33,823 bases of DNA. Source: Parcubacteria group bacterium (GTDB lineage: Bacteria; Patescibacteriota; Patescibacteriia; UBA9934; GWF2-40-263). Positions 1-10,686 of this stretch are shown here, piece after piece. The notes under the pieces were generated by a model. That model saw only the letters and a list, made by a program, of their open reading frames with translations. It made no database searches and was not told the DNA's origin. Positions within the stretch are counted from its first letter, which is position 1. The number at the start of each line of letters is the position of its first letter. The position numbers and the translations under genes are program-made. The stretch covers positions 1-33,823 of the forward strand of contig JABMNZ010000019.1 in NCBI GenBank assembly GCA_013204395.1, in the 5' to 3' direction.

Positions 1-524
1 GGCTTGCCCCATGGGGCGTAAGCCTTTCCTGTTCCGTATCGGCCAGATCGGTAATCCTTGAGTCCTTTGCGTTCACCGTCGATCACCCAACGTGCAGGCT
101 GGGGACCAGTGGTTACACAGCTCGGAGTCACCTCAGGGGGGTTCTGTCTTTTCCAACTTGCGTCAGAAAGTTCGCCTTCCAGCATGGCCTTGGAGCGATC
201 CATGTGCCAGTCGTCTGTGACGAGATGAATCGTCGAGACGCAGTCCAGTCGCGGGTCGCGTCCGATGTTCTGAGCGACACACATTGCATCGGACAGAGTA
301 CTTGCGCCACTGTCGTAAAGCGCAATGACATAGAATACGCCACTAGCGACGGCCAGATCATTGAACTGTGCCACGTCCAGGCCACCATTGCCGTCACCAG
401 CAATCATCAGTGGCAGGCCCAGATGCAGAGCGAGTTCGATCGCCCTGTCGATTCGACGCGTTGGCGCGTCATCTCCTTCATCATGTGGGCCACAGAACAT
501 GGCAACAACCGCCTCGTACTCCAT
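1..524 (-). CDS. DUF218 / YdcF-SanA-like protein, 3' end cut by window edge
   Basis: This reading frame is absent from the ORF track because it runs off the left edge without a stop; translating the minus strand from 524 gives 174 residues starting MEYEAVVAMF. The segment TDDWHMDRSKAML near residue 107 resembles the conserved T-x-H-x-x-R-A block of DUF218 (YdcF/ElyC/SanA) proteins, and GASTLSDAMCVAQ matches the Ser/Thr-rich helix before it. In that family the fold is a Rossmann-like domain linked to envelope functions, but the substrate is unknown. No signal peptide or membrane segment is visible in the part present. The start is fixed by AAGGAG five bases before ATG. The DNA is clearly richer in G+C than most neighbours. 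The gene is very likely real; the family call is moderate. Confidence 0.65.
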   Translation of the reverse strand, partial: MEYEAVVAMFCGPHDEGDDAPTRRIDRAIELALHLGLPLMIAGDGNGGLDVAQFNDLAVASGVFYVIALYDSGASTLSDAMCVAQNIGRDPRLDCVSTIHLVTDDWHMDRSKAMLEGELSDASWKRQNPPEVTPSCVTTGPQPARWVIDGERKGLKDYRSGRYGTGKAYAPWGK

Positions 525-598
525 CAACGCTCCTTCAGTAAGCGATTCACGTCTAGTCTAGATAGAATCCAGATTAGAAGTGAACCGTTTATAAAGAG

Positions 599-1354
599 CT
601 AGAGCTTCTCCCACATCGCCTCAAAAATCATCTCCTGTGTTGCGCTAATTGCATCGTCTTCGATTATTACGCCGAATAGTTGACGACGTTCATCCACAGA
701 AACAAAGGCACTCTTTCCTGGATATAAGAATGTGTAACTTGGAGCCTTATCATCCTTAGTGAGCCACTTACGTTCATCTAGTCCGTATGTGTGTCCACCC
801 TTTCCGATAGATATAGCTTTGACCATCACACGCTTGCGTACGCGTGTTTTTTTAAACGCTGGCCATGCGCTTGCGATCAAATCGCGAATTCCCTCTGATG
901 AGTACACACGAAAGAGTTTGTCTTTTGAGCGTTCACTCACCTTTAGAACATCCTCGAGAATCTCTCGCACTCCCCCATCACCTTCGTAATAACGAACGGA
1001 TGGACGATGAGAGCTTCGGCCAAGAAGTTCTTGTAGTTGCGGCACGACATCTTTTATTTTCTCCTGAGCCTCTTGGATCGAAACTTCTCGACGCGTAGCA
1101 ATCCCAGAAAGTTTCTGTGGATCCTCTGCGGTGAAGTAGCGATGACTCTTAGCGTCCATATAGCTGACAAGGCCGATGTCTATAAGACGCTTAAGCGCGT
1201 CATAGGCGGTACCTCTGTTCAGCCCGGATTCTTCTGCAATCCGACGGAGCGGAGCGGTTCCAAGAGTTAAGAGTGCTGTATACACCTCCATATCCTTGGT
1301 TTTGATTCCAAGAAGTTCGAGTGTGTCAGTAGGTAGTTTAGGTATACGTGCCAT
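599..1354 (-). CDS. TrmB-like winged-helix transcriptional regulator
   Basis: The N-terminal third (residues about 10-75) is a winged helix of the TrmB type: a helix reading DMEVYTALLTLGTAPLRRIAEESGLNRGTAYDAL appears in pieces, with GTAPLRRIAEESG and NRGTAYDALKRL as the recognition helices. The C-terminal 150 residues, including VRYYEGDGGVREILEDVL, match the PLD-like effector domain common in TrmB-like regulators of archaea and Patescibacteria. A short coiled helix lies between. The ORF track starts at a TTG at 1363, but the ATG at 1354 is a better start: a TAATCT hexamer ends 9 nt upstream, so the mRNA would be leaderless. Neither neighbour reveals the regulon or ligand. No sugar-binding residues could be assigned. 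Confidence 0.82.
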   Translation of the reverse strand: MARIPKLPTDTLELLGIKTKDMEVYTALLTLGTAPLRRIAEESGLNRGTAYDALKRLIDIGLVSYMDAKSHRYFTAEDPQKLSGIATRREVSIQEAQEKIKDVVPQLQELLGRSSHRPSVRYYEGDGGVREILEDVLKVSERSKDKLFRVYSSEGIRDLIASAWPAFKKTRVRKRVMVKAISIGKGGHTYGLDERKWLTKDDKAPSYTFLYPGKSAFVSVDERRQLFGVIIEDDAISATQEMIFEAMWEKL

Positions 1355-1363
1355 ATGGGACAA

Positions 1364-1369
1364 AGATTA
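1364..1369 (-). promoter_or_regulatory. -10 element of the TrmB-like gene (leaderless type)
   Basis: TAATCT on the minus strand ends 9 nt before the ATG at 1354. No convincing -35 is present and no Shine-Dalgarno sequence lies in between, so transcription would start at or beside the start codon. It fits the pattern seen at eight other genes here. Confidence 0.4.
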
Positions 1370-1391
1370 CGACAGGTTTTTGTGGATAAGT

Positions 1392-1420
1392 AAAAATAGC
1401 CTTACTTTAAGGCTATTTTT
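1392..1420. terminator. Bidirectional intrinsic terminator after lgt
   Basis: Perfect arms AAAAATAGCCTTA and TAAGGCTATTTTT around a CTT loop give a 13-bp stem with U-tracts on either strand. It sits 15 bp past the lgt stop codon and upstream of the TrmB-like gene, so its likely job is to end the pilD-ligA-gatC-gatA-lgt transcript. Confidence 0.85.
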
Positions 1421-1434
1421 TTACAAGCAATCTG

Positions 1435-2190
1435 TCAATGTTTTCTCGACAATTTTCTGTGGAAAACCCACACTCCACCAGCCACCATCACCAAAGAGAA
1501 GTACTGGGCGGGTGTAAGTCCCAGATAACGCGTGTCGACAATATCTCCATTTGTAGCACGCAGAAAATCTAGAAAGAAACGCACTACCCCATACCACAGT
1601 AAAAATACAACAATATATGATCCTGTCTTGGCTCCACGCTTGGCCATTAAAAGAAATGTTAGGAAGAGAAGCAATCCATTAATCGACAAATACAGTCCAT
1701 GGTCATGACGCACGCCGTCTGGATACTGAACGCCGCCGATAAAATCTGTAAGCGTTCCAGGGTGATCATGAATCAAGAAGCATCCAATACGACCAATGAA
1801 GAGCCCGAGTGGGAGTCCAAACACTGCAGTGTCAGCGTAAGCATGGACATCAACTTTTCTTTTCTTCAAATACCAAACACCAACAATCAATGCTCCAAGG
1901 AATCCCCCCATGACGGAAAAGCCACCATGCCATACACGGAAAAACTCAAGAGGGTTAGCAAAATAAGATGCAGGCTCGTACACCACATGAATGATGCGAG
2001 CACCGATCATGGCCGCGACAATCACCCACACACTCAGATCCCAGATAATCTTCTCATCTTGCCCACGACGGCTTGCCATCTTTGCGGCCGCCCATGTCCC
2101 GACCAAAATCCCAAGTGCAACCATAAGACCCCACACCTGAATAGTGATGGGGCCTAGTGCAATAGTTGTAAATTTAAAGTACGGGATCAT
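1435..2190 (-). CDS. lgt: Prolipoprotein diacylglyceryl transferase
   Basis: This multi-pass inner-membrane enzyme moves diacylglycerol from phosphatidylglycerol to the lipobox cysteine of prolipoproteins. At 251 residues it has the family size, with about seven hydrophobic segments, the FRVWHGGFSVMGGFLGA loop and the GLFIGRIGCFLIHDHPG signature, plus WYGVVRFFLDFLR near the C-terminus. The arginine of GRIG and the C-terminal arginines are kept. Two positions differ from the model enzymes as I recall them: the HGG histidine is Met (VMGG) and the Asn of GRIGN is Cys. I chose the ATG at 2190 over the upstream TTG at 2211 because it overlaps the gatA stop as ATGA, a normal coupled junction. It is the last gene of a five-gene operon. 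Confidence 0.9.
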   Translation of the reverse strand: MIPYFKFTTIALGPITIQVWGLMVALGILVGTWAAAKMASRRGQDEKIIWDLSVWVIVAAMIGARIIHVVYEPASYFANPLEFFRVWHGGFSVMGGFLGALIVGVWYLKKRKVDVHAYADTAVFGLPLGLFIGRIGCFLIHDHPGTLTDFIGGVQYPDGVRHDHGLYLSINGLLLFLTFLLMAKRGAKTGSYIVVFLLWYGVVRFFLDFLRATNGDIVDTRYLGLTPAQYFSLVMVAGGVWVFHRKLSRKH

Positions 2191-3635
2191 GAAGGTGTTT
2201 TTGTGTGCCAATCAGTTCTTTCCTGATAGGCCGCTCCAAGTTTAAAGAGTGTGTACTCATCAAACGGACGTCCCATAAACTGTAATCCCACTGGAAGATT
2301 CTTTACAAAACCACATGGCACAGACAAGGCCGGTATCGTCGCGAGGTTTGCGCTGATCGTATAGATGTCAGACAAATACATCGTGAGAGGATCGTTAAAC
2401 TTCTCCCCTATCCCCCATGCAACAGATGGACTTGTTGGTGTCACAATCGCATCGACTTCTTTCAATGCCTCATCAAAATCTTTCTTAATAAGTGAACGCA
2501 CCTTCAGAGCCTTGCGATAGTAGGCATCGTAGTAGCCGGCACTCAATGTGTAGCTACCAAGCATGATGCGACGTTTCACCTCAGGACCAAAGCCCTCACC
2601 TCGTGTACGTGCGTAAGATTCTTGTAAGTTTTCTCCGTTTGAATGATACCCGTAGCGTAGTCCATCGAATCTCCCAAGGTTAGAACTCGCTTCAGCCGGC
2701 ATGATGATGTAATAGGCCGCCAGCGCATATTGGGCATGTGGCAGGCTAATGTCGATAATCTCTGCTCCTGCGCGCTTAAGCTCCTCCACAGCCTCCATTA
2801 CCGCAGCCTTCACCCCCTCATCCATTCCATCAACAAAATATTCTTTTGGAAGACCAAGTTTCATTCCAGTTAAGTCCTTATCAATCAAAGCTGGAACTGT
2901 TGTGTTACTAAGTTCAACAGATGTTCCGTCATGTGGGTCCTTTCCCTCGATCACCTCAAGCACAATAGCTGCGTCTTCGACACTGCGAGTAATAGGACCG
3001 ATCTGATCCAAGCTCGATGCCATAGCCATAAGTCCGTATCGAGAAACTCGTCCGTACGTAGGTTTAAGTCCCACGACCCCACAAAGAGAGGCTGGCTGAC
3101 GAATAGAACCACCAGTATCTGATCCAAGTGCTACAGGTACAAATCCAGCAGCTACAGCCGCAGCACTACCACCCGATGATCCGCCTGGTACTTTTGTTTT
3201 ATCCCATGGGTTTGTTGTAGCGCCAAAGTGAGAAGATTCTGTAGACGACCCCATGGCAAACTCATCCATGTTGGCACGCCCCATCAAAATTGCTCCTGCA
3301 TTCTTAAGTCGATCAATCACAGTCGCGTTATACGCTCCCTTATGGCCCTCAAGTATTTGTGATCCACTTGCGGATCCCCATCCCTCAACCAACATATTGT
3401 CCTTCACTGCAATTGGAATTCCACCCAAGACACCAACATCCTCACCCACAGCCCGTCGTTTGTCGATCTCCCGCGCTTGTTCCAAAACATCCTCTGCAAC
3501 AAAAACAAATGCATTCACGTGTTCGTTCCCTGCTTCGATCCGATCGAGGTAACTTTTCACAAGCTCCTCGCTAGTTAGATCTCCACTATTCATTTTTTCT
3601 AAAGCTTCTTTGATCGTCATGGTTGATACATCCAT
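2187..3635 (-). CDS. gatA: Aspartyl/glutamyl-tRNA amidotransferase subunit A
   Basis: GatA releases ammonia from glutamine so that GatCAB can convert Glu-tRNA(Gln) or Asp-tRNA(Asn) to the amide form. The amidase-signature triad is visible: Lys78 in GIPIAVKDN, the cis-Ser at 153 in [14 protein letters not shown], and nucleophile Ser177 in [13 protein letters not shown]. The length of 482 residues is normal. It starts 2 bp after the gatC stop, and its stop overlaps the lgt start as ATGA. No Shine-Dalgarno sequence precedes it, so translation is probably coupled. gatB is not in the window. A tRNA-Gln(CUG) at 22218-22291 is a possible substrate if the genome lacks GlnRS. Confidence 0.97.
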   Translation of the reverse strand: MDVSTMTIKEALEKMNSGDLTSEELVKSYLDRIEAGNEHVNAFVFVAEDVLEQAREIDKRRAVGEDVGVLGGIPIAVKDNMLVEGWGSASGSQILEGHKGAYNATVIDRLKNAGAILMGRANMDEFAMGSSTESSHFGATTNPWDKTKVPGGSSGGSAAAVAAGFVPVALGSDTGGSIRQPASLCGVVGLKPTYGRVSRYGLMAMASSLDQIGPITRSVEDAAIVLEVIEGKDPHDGTSVELSNTTVPALIDKDLTGMKLGLPKEYFVDGMDEGVKAAVMEAVEELKRAGAEIIDISLPHAQYALAAYYIIMPAEASSNLGRFDGLRYGYHSNGENLQESYARTRGEGFGPEVKRRIMLGSYTLSAGYYDAYYRKALKVRSLIKKDFDEALKEVDAIVTPTSPSVAWGIGEKFNDPLTMYLSDIYTISANLATIPALSVPCGFVKNLPVGLQFMGRPFDEYTLFKLGAAYQERTDWHTKTPS

Positions 3636-3637
3636 AG

Positions 3638-5982
<2,345 letters not shown>

Positions 5983-6735
5983 TCAAACAAAGAATCCGAG
6001 GTACCAACTTATTATGGAATCTCCGCTCAGAATCATCAGCAGGGTCCCAACTGCAAGAAACGTGCCAAACGGAATTGGTGTCTTGCGATCGACCTTACCT
6101 GTAGCTAACAAGTAAGCCCCAACTGCCCCACCAAGGACATAGGCAAGGAAAAGTGCAACGAGACCATGAGTGAGTCCAAGCATGAATCCCATTAGGGCAC
6201 CCATGCGGATATCACCTCCTCCAACCCATGTGCCTTTTGATACTAAAAATTGAATCAAGAAAAACCCAGCCAACACAAGTCCACCTGCAAGAATCGACCA
6301 CGCCGGGATTATGCCGAGCCACAAGTTAGCTAGCAGGGCAACAATCATGGCTGGGATCGTAAACTTGTCTAGGATGTACATGTACCGCAGGTCATAGACA
6401 AAGATTATGATTAGGTAAGCCACAAAAACAGCATCCCGCAGTAACATCATCTCCATTCCGTGCATCAAGTACAGAAGAACAAATATCAACCCTGTAACAA
6501 GCTCGATCACTGGATACTGCCATGACACAACCGCCTTACACAGACGACATCGCCCCTTTAAAGCAATGTAACTCAGCACTGGCACAAGATCCTTAGGACC
6601 AAGGGGCTCCTCACAAGTCATGCACTTAGACCGGCCACGAACCACTTGTTCACCCTCATGAACCCTAAAAATGGCAACATTCAAAAAACTCCCAACACAA
6701 AGGCCTATAACAAAGACGAATAAAATAATACTCAT
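5983..6735 (-). CDS. pilD: Type IV prepilin leader peptidase
   Basis: PilD cleaves the leader of type IV prepilins and pseudopilins at the membrane and may N-methylate the new N-terminus. The N-terminal domain has GLCVGSFLNVAIFR and two cysteine pairs (CMTC and CRLC). The two catalytic aspartates are in VYDLRYMYI and GGGDIRMGA, the GxGD motif of the A24 family. About eight membrane segments follow in 250 residues. A likely substrate is the pseudopilin just upstream (6811-7350), separated by a terminator, so pilD has its own promoter and heads the operon with ligA, gatC, gatA and lgt. The TATAAT ends 8 nt before ATG. Confidence 0.95.
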   Translation of the reverse strand: MSIILFVFVIGLCVGSFLNVAIFRVHEGEQVVRGRSKCMTCEEPLGPKDLVPVLSYIALKGRCRLCKAVVSWQYPVIELVTGLIFVLLYLMHGMEMMLLRDAVFVAYLIIIFVYDLRYMYILDKFTIPAMIVALLANLWLGIIPAWSILAGGLVLAGFFLIQFLVSKGTWVGGGDIRMGALMGFMLGLTHGLVALFLAYVLGGAVGAYLLATGKVDRKTPIPFGTFLAVGTLLMILSGDSIISWYLGFFV

Positions 6736-6743
6736 ATGGCCAC

Positions 6744-6752
6744 ATTATACCA
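6744..6752 (-). promoter_or_regulatory. Extended -10 promoter of the pilD operon
   Basis: TGGTATAAT on the minus strand is a perfect -10 with the TG extension. It ends 8 nt (GTGGCCAT) before the pilD ATG, leaving no room for a ribosome binding site, so the message should be leaderless. It drives pilD-ligA-gatC-gatA-lgt. Confidence 0.75.
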
Positions 6753-6762
6753 TCCATGAAAC

Positions 6763-6795
6763 AAAAAATCGGATAGCGTCATTACGCTTCCGATT
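6763..6795 (-). terminator. Intrinsic terminator after the pseudopilin gene
   Basis: On the minus strand AATCGGA-AGCGT pairs with ACGCT-A-TCCGATT around AATG, followed by six U residues. It separates the pilM-pseudopilin transcript from the pilD promoter immediately downstream. Confidence 0.85.
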
Positions 6796-6810
6796 ATCGA
6801 TCTTTAATTA

Positions 6811-7350
6811 TTAGTCCGCACAGACACCGGCCTCCATGCCATCAGGGGTAGCGCAATTAACGCCCGCCTGTAGTCCAACTACTATGAGTGGATTTTCTAG
6901 TTCAAAATGTATCACATAAGATTCACCCTCAACAAGCTGTGAGTAACAGAAAGCCCTACGCGTTGGCTCACCACATCTCACAATTCCTTCAAGTCCCTCC
7001 TCACGTGTTGGCTGGATGGTACGCAAAAAAGTCGAGTTATCACTCGAGCAATTTTCCGCAAAACCACCTGAACCCAAACAAGTACTCTCAGACGAGTCTC
7101 CAAGTGGAAGCAAGTCACCAAGTGGATACATGTTTGTTTCGTTAAAGTAATTCTCAAGCGCCGACTGCACTAGGCGAACAGAGGAAAGGCGAGTCGCATC
7201 TCGCTCTTTGGAGCGTGCACTGTTCACCGCCACAGCAGCAAACACCATGATAATTGCAATAATGGCGATCACCACCAGCAGTTCAACAAGAGTAAACCCT
7301 CCTTCGCCAAGGCTTCGGTGGGCAGGTCCTTTTTTATTCTTCATAGACAT
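6811..7350 (-). CDS. Type IV pilin / pseudopilin with prepilin leader
   Basis: The protein carries a class III leader, RSLGEGGFTLVELLVVIAII, with PilD cleavage expected between Gly and Phe, and the +5 Glu that pilin assembly needs. The hydrophobic helix is followed by a small globular head with cysteines at several positions (for example TCLG, ENCSS, RCGEP, FCYSQ, VNCAT, VCAD) that could form disulfides, perhaps through the VKOR/thioredoxin pair at 15889-16721. I chose ATG 7350, which gives the junction TAA-T-ATG with pilM; ATG 7344 is also possible. The ORF-track start at 7374 lies inside pilM. About 179 residues; a terminator follows. Confidence 0.88.
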   Translation of the reverse strand: MSMKNKKGPAHRSLGEGGFTLVELLVVIAIIAIIMVFAAVAVNSARSKERDATRLSSVRLVQSALENYFNETNMYPLGDLLPLGDSSESTCLGSGGFAENCSSDNSTFLRTIQPTREEGLEGIVRCGEPTRRAFCYSQLVEGESYVIHFELENPLIVVGLQAGVNCATPDGMEAGVCAD

Positions 7351-7351
7351 A

Positions 7352-8464
7352 TTATTCAATTTCACGCATGGCAAGTCCTATGGCCACCGACATCCTTGGC
7401 CCTATCTCTTCTAGTACAGCAGATAAATCAGCTGGGTAAACTACGCGTGCCCATGGATCTCCTCTGTAGACATTCATATTCAGTGTCTCGGCGAGATATT
7501 CCGGAACCCTAGGTAAGTGGGAAGAGCCACCGGTCACGATGATCTTTTCCACCTCTTTACTCTCAGCAAGCTCCATGCCGGCATACAGCTGAAAAGCATA
7601 GCGAATCTCATTTACAAGTGGAAGCATGATTGGTTCAAGCACATTTGGCAGTCCACCTGGAAGGGCTGAGGCTCCACTGGCAGTCACTCCCAAATCTCTC
7701 TTCATTCTCTCCGCGTCTTCTTCTGGCATGCTCATTGTTTGCATCAAATGCTGTGTAACCGTGTTGCCACCAATATTAATGGATCTAGAAACAAATGGAA
7801 TTCCTTTTTCCACGATCATGATATTTGTTCGCTTTGAACCAATATCTAGGAGCATGATGACCCCCATGTCCTTACCAATAAGAGCTCTGATCAAAGCTAA
7901 AGATTCTGTATCAATAGCCTGCAAGTTCAGCTTTGCCACCTTGAAAATCTCAATGTACTTCTGGATGAATGTCTTTGCAGACCCTGTCACCAGTGCACGA
8001 AACGTTTTATCTTTTCCGGCGGAGCCGGATCCGGCTCCGCCGGACTTGTCTGAATTGTCTTTTTTCTTACCAGAATCTAAGAACGTTGTCTGAGTAATCA
8101 TCTCGTTGAGCGGAATGGGTGTGAGCTTACCCACCTCTGCATCAACAGCTGCTTGTCTTAACTTTTTATCTGCCACTTCTGGAATAGACAATATCGCCGA
8201 AAAAACATTGGACGTTGGGAGTGCTGCCATGGCTGAGGTCGATTTACATCCTGCCTCCTTACACACCCTGGCAATCAGCTCACCAGTAGCCCTTGGATCT
8301 TCAAACATGGTGTTGCTTGCCTCTACCGTTGGCAGCTCAGCATACCCATATGTCAGGAGTGTTGCCCGACCTTTTTTGCTTTCAAATTCAACGACTTTAA
8401 CAGAGCTCGCACCAATGTCGACCCCCAAAAAACTGCTCGGCTTTTTCTTTCCGAATAAGCCCAT
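7352..8464 (-). CDS. pilM: Type IV pilus assembly protein PilM (actin-like ATPase)
   Basis: PilM is the cytoplasmic actin/FtsA-like protein that links pilus assembly to the inner-membrane alignment proteins. Visible motifs are the phosphate-1 loop FLGVDIGASSVKVVEF near the N-terminus, MLLDIGSKRTNIMIV in the middle, and the adenosine motif IIVTGGSSHLPRVPEYL near residue 310. PilN/O/B/C are not adjacent. Residues around 145-155 (KSGGAGSGSAGK) form a Gly/Ser linker encoded by a perfect 30-bp palindrome, likely a surface-loop insertion. It heads a two-gene unit with the pseudopilin. TGGTATACT ends 11 nt before the ATG, and no Shine-Dalgarno sequence is seen. Confidence 0.92.
   Translation of the reverse strand: MGLFGKKKPSSFLGVDIGASSVKVVEFESKKGRATLLTYGYAELPTVEASNTMFEDPRATGELIARVCKEAGCKSTSAMAALPTSNVFSAILSIPEVADKKLRQAAVDAEVGKLTPIPLNEMITQTTFLDSGKKKDNSDKSGGAGSGSAGKDKTFRALVTGSAKTFIQKYIEIFKVAKLNLQAIDTESLALIRALIGKDMGVIMLLDIGSKRTNIMIVEKGIPFVSRSINIGGNTVTQHLMQTMSMPEEDAERMKRDLGVTASGASALPGGLPNVLEPIMLPLVNEIRYAFQLYAGMELAESKEVEKIIVTGGSSHLPRVPEYLAETLNMNVYRGDPWARVVYPADLSAVLEEIGPRMSVAIGLAMREIE
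8015..8044. repeat. Perfect 30-bp GC palindrome inside pilM
   Basis: Two copies of the 15-bp unit TCCGGCGGAGCCGGA lie head to head, so the full 30 bp equals its own reverse complement. Reading stays open through it (SGGAGSGSAG). A single copy of the unit is in gatC at 3656-3670. Confidence 0.8.
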
Positions 8465-8475
8465 AGATTACAAAA

Positions 8476-8484
8476 AGTATACCA
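8476..8484 (-). promoter_or_regulatory. Extended -10 promoter of pilM
   Basis: TGGTATACT on the minus strand ends 11 nt before the pilM ATG at 8464. It lies just past and partly over the 3' end of rnhA (stop at 8486), so pilM can be transcribed separately from lepA-recJ-rnhA. Confidence 0.6.
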
Positions 8485-8485
8485 C

Positions 8486-8890
8486 TTAACACCCCTCATC
8501 ATCGAGACACTTGTTAACAAGTGCGTCTGCCTCCTTGTTCTTTTCTCGATAGATATGGGTAAACGTGACTTTATCAAACTGATGTATCAAATTTTTTACT
8601 TCTAGAAATCGTTTAGCTATCTCTGGATTTTTTACTTTGTACTCGCCCTTAAGCTGTTTGGTTGCAAGTTCAGAATCCATAAATACATCCACCTTTACAG
8701 CGCCAAGCTCTTTAGCTTTCTCCAACCCAATGATAATAGCCGTATACTCTGCCTGATTGTTTGTTGTAATCCCAAGGTATTTCATGGCTTCGCCTATTAC
8801 CTTGCCCTTAGGGGTCTTGATGACGGCACCAGAGGCAGATGGTCCAGGATTCCCACGAGATCCTCCGTCCGTATAAAGATGTACATGCAT
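8486..8890 (-). CDS. rnhA: Ribonuclease HI-like protein
   Basis: RNase HI cuts the RNA strand of RNA-DNA hybrids. The catalytic acidic residues are all present: Asp8 in LYTDGGSRGNPGP, Glu48 in TTNNQAEYTA, Asp72 in VFMDSELATKQL and Asp122 in NKEADALVN. The histidine of the flexible loop is replaced by THIYREKN, typical of short RNase HI forms without the basic protrusion. At 134 residues it is a compact version. It starts 2 bp after the recJ stop, so it is probably translated from the lepA-recJ transcript, fitting a repair and replication role beside RecJ. Confidence 0.93.
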   Translation of the reverse strand: MHVHLYTDGGSRGNPGPSASGAVIKTPKGKVIGEAMKYLGITTNNQAEYTAIIIGLEKAKELGAVKVDVFMDSELATKQLKGEYKVKNPEIAKRFLEVKNLIHQFDKVTFTHIYREKNKEADALVNKCLDDEGC

Positions 8891-8892
8891 AG

Positions 8893-10641
8893 TTATTTCG
8901 TCAAATCTTCTATTCTAATCTGCAGCTCACGATTTCCATTCCATTCGTTTACTTGAATCTCGAAAGCTACATCGATCTCATCTCCCAACTTCAATTGCTC
9001 GGCCCAATGACCAAGCCTAAATCCAATCGCGTTCACTATTTTACCACCACGACCTTGCAGACGCATCTTCAAATGCGATCCATCTTTGCCAACAGGAGAA
9101 AACGAGACAACCCGCGCTCCTCGGCTTACAAACATTGGAGTTGGATTTCCTGTTCCAAATGGACGGAACGGTTGCATCGCATCATAAAGGGGCCAGTCGA
9201 TCTGATCGATTTCAATCTCTGCATCAATGATAACAGATGGCCCTAGCTGATCTTCTTGTATGTGCTCTTGAGCATACTCACGCATCACCTCAACGGCTTT
9301 CAAAAACTTCTCTTCTCCATGAACAGAAAATCCACATGCCTGAGGATGCCCACCAAACTTTTCTAAATGATCACTTGCGTGGCGCATGGCCGCCGTAATG
9401 TCGAACCCCTCTGGAGATCGTCCTGATCCAACAAATTTATCTCCATCACGTCCTACGCAGAATACAGGCTTTCCATGTTTATTCTGAATCTTCCCTGCAA
9501 CAAGCCCAACCAAACCAGCTCCCCACCCCTGCTGCCAAACAACTAGGAGCTTTTGATCTTCTGCTTCGGTAAGCTGTTTTTCTGCCTCAAGATACATGGC
9601 CTGAGAGGCCTTTTGTCTTTCTTTATTGATTTCCTGCAAACGCATCGCAAGTTTTGTTGCCTCTAGCTCATCTTCTTCTATCAAAAGCTCAAGGGCCTCC
9701 TGTGCGTGCGTCATGCGCCCTGCCGCGTTCAATCGTGGTCCAATTTGAAATCCAATCGACACCGTATCGAGTTCACCAGCCTTTGAACCAATAACCTCCA
9801 GCAGCTTTTGAATCCCGATGCGACGTGCTTTATTTAAGACAATCAAACCGAACTTTTCTAACACTCGATTCTCCCCCGTAAGCGGCATAACATCTGTCAC
9901 CGTCGCAATCGCTACAAGATCAAGTAACCATTTGCTATGCCCCTCAGGAACATCAGCTCCACGCTTTTTTGCCTCATCAATAAGTCCACACGCAAGCTTA
10001 TACGCCACACCTGTGCCACAGAGCTTTTTATTTGGAAACGTTTCTCCTGGGACAAGTGGGTGAATCAAAATAGCCTGGTCAGGTAATTCCGCTGGCATGG
10101 TGTGGTGATCACAAATGATCGTGTCGATCCCCAGTTCTTTCCCACGATCCACCGCTTCTTTATTCGAAATCCCACAGTCGACAGTAATCACCAACTTCGT
10201 TTTATCGTGCTCAGCCAAGTGATCCATAGTTGAAGGAGAAACCCCATAACCCTCCTTCTCTCGATGTGGAATGTAGTTAGTAATCTTCTTATCATCAAAA
10301 TTCAGTTTCCGAGCGATATCTCTCAAGCTGCTCACAAGCACAGCACTTCCACAGACGCCATCAGCGTCATAGTCTCCATGCACCGTTATCACCTCACCAG
10401 CTTCAAAAGCCTGAAACACACGTGTGACCGCAGCCACCATGTTGGTAAACAGATCATGAGAGTAAACGTCACGATCCCAATCTGGACCCAAAAACACATC
10501 AATTTCTTTCTGAGTCTGCAATCCCCTATTACAGAGTAATTGCAAAATAGCCGGATCAATCTCCGGAAACTCTTTTATTTTCGCATCACTGATTGGTTCA
10601 GCGACATCCCATCGTATAGCCAAAAAAACACGGGTTAGCAA
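8893..10641 (-). CDS. recJ: Single-stranded-DNA-specific exonuclease RecJ
   Basis: RecJ degrades single-stranded DNA 5'-3' in recombination and mismatch repair. DHH-domain motifs are clear: HGDYDADGVCGSAVL, ITVDCGISNKEAVD and CDHHTMP; the DHHA1 motif is KFGGHPQACGFS; an OB-fold domain closes the protein. The length of 582 residues is normal. The start is uncertain. The frame has no ATG near the N-terminus, only TTG at 10641 and TTG at 10623, before WDVAEPISDAKI where homology should begin. It lies 45 bp after the micropeptide gene and 2 bp before rnhA. Confidence 0.95.
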   Translation of the reverse strand: MLTRVFLAIRWDVAEPISDAKIKEFPEIDPAILQLLCNRGLQTQKEIDVFLGPDWDRDVYSHDLFTNMVAAVTRVFQAFEAGEVITVHGDYDADGVCGSAVLVSSLRDIARKLNFDDKKITNYIPHREKEGYGVSPSTMDHLAEHDKTKLVITVDCGISNKEAVDRGKELGIDTIICDHHTMPAELPDQAILIHPLVPGETFPNKKLCGTGVAYKLACGLIDEAKKRGADVPEGHSKWLLDLVAIATVTDVMPLTGENRVLEKFGLIVLNKARRIGIQKLLEVIGSKAGELDTVSIGFQIGPRLNAAGRMTHAQEALELLIEEDELEATKLAMRLQEINKERQKASQAMYLEAEKQLTEAEDQKLLVVWQQGWGAGLVGLVAGKIQNKHGKPVFCVGRDGDKFVGSGRSPEGFDITAAMRHASDHLEKFGGHPQACGFSVHGEEKFLKAVEVMREYAQEHIQEDQLGPSVIIDAEIEIDQIDWPLYDAMQPFRPFGTGNPTPMFVSRGARVVSFSPVGKDGSHLKMRLQGRGGKIVNAIGFRLGHWAEQLKLGDEIDVAFEIQVNEWNGNRELQIRIEDLTK

Positions 10642-10686
10642 TTAGTTAACGTTCTCCGATAGACACATGAGAACGCAGATCAATAG

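Noticed and set aside
204-602. Plus-strand ORF of 132 aa at the left end
   Set aside because: Antisense to the DUF218-like frame, which has a ribosome binding site and family motifs.
10641-10686. Separate promoter for recJ
   Set aside because: TGGCTATAC at 10617-10625 resembles an extended -10, but it lies within the likely coding start of recJ, so it was not listed.
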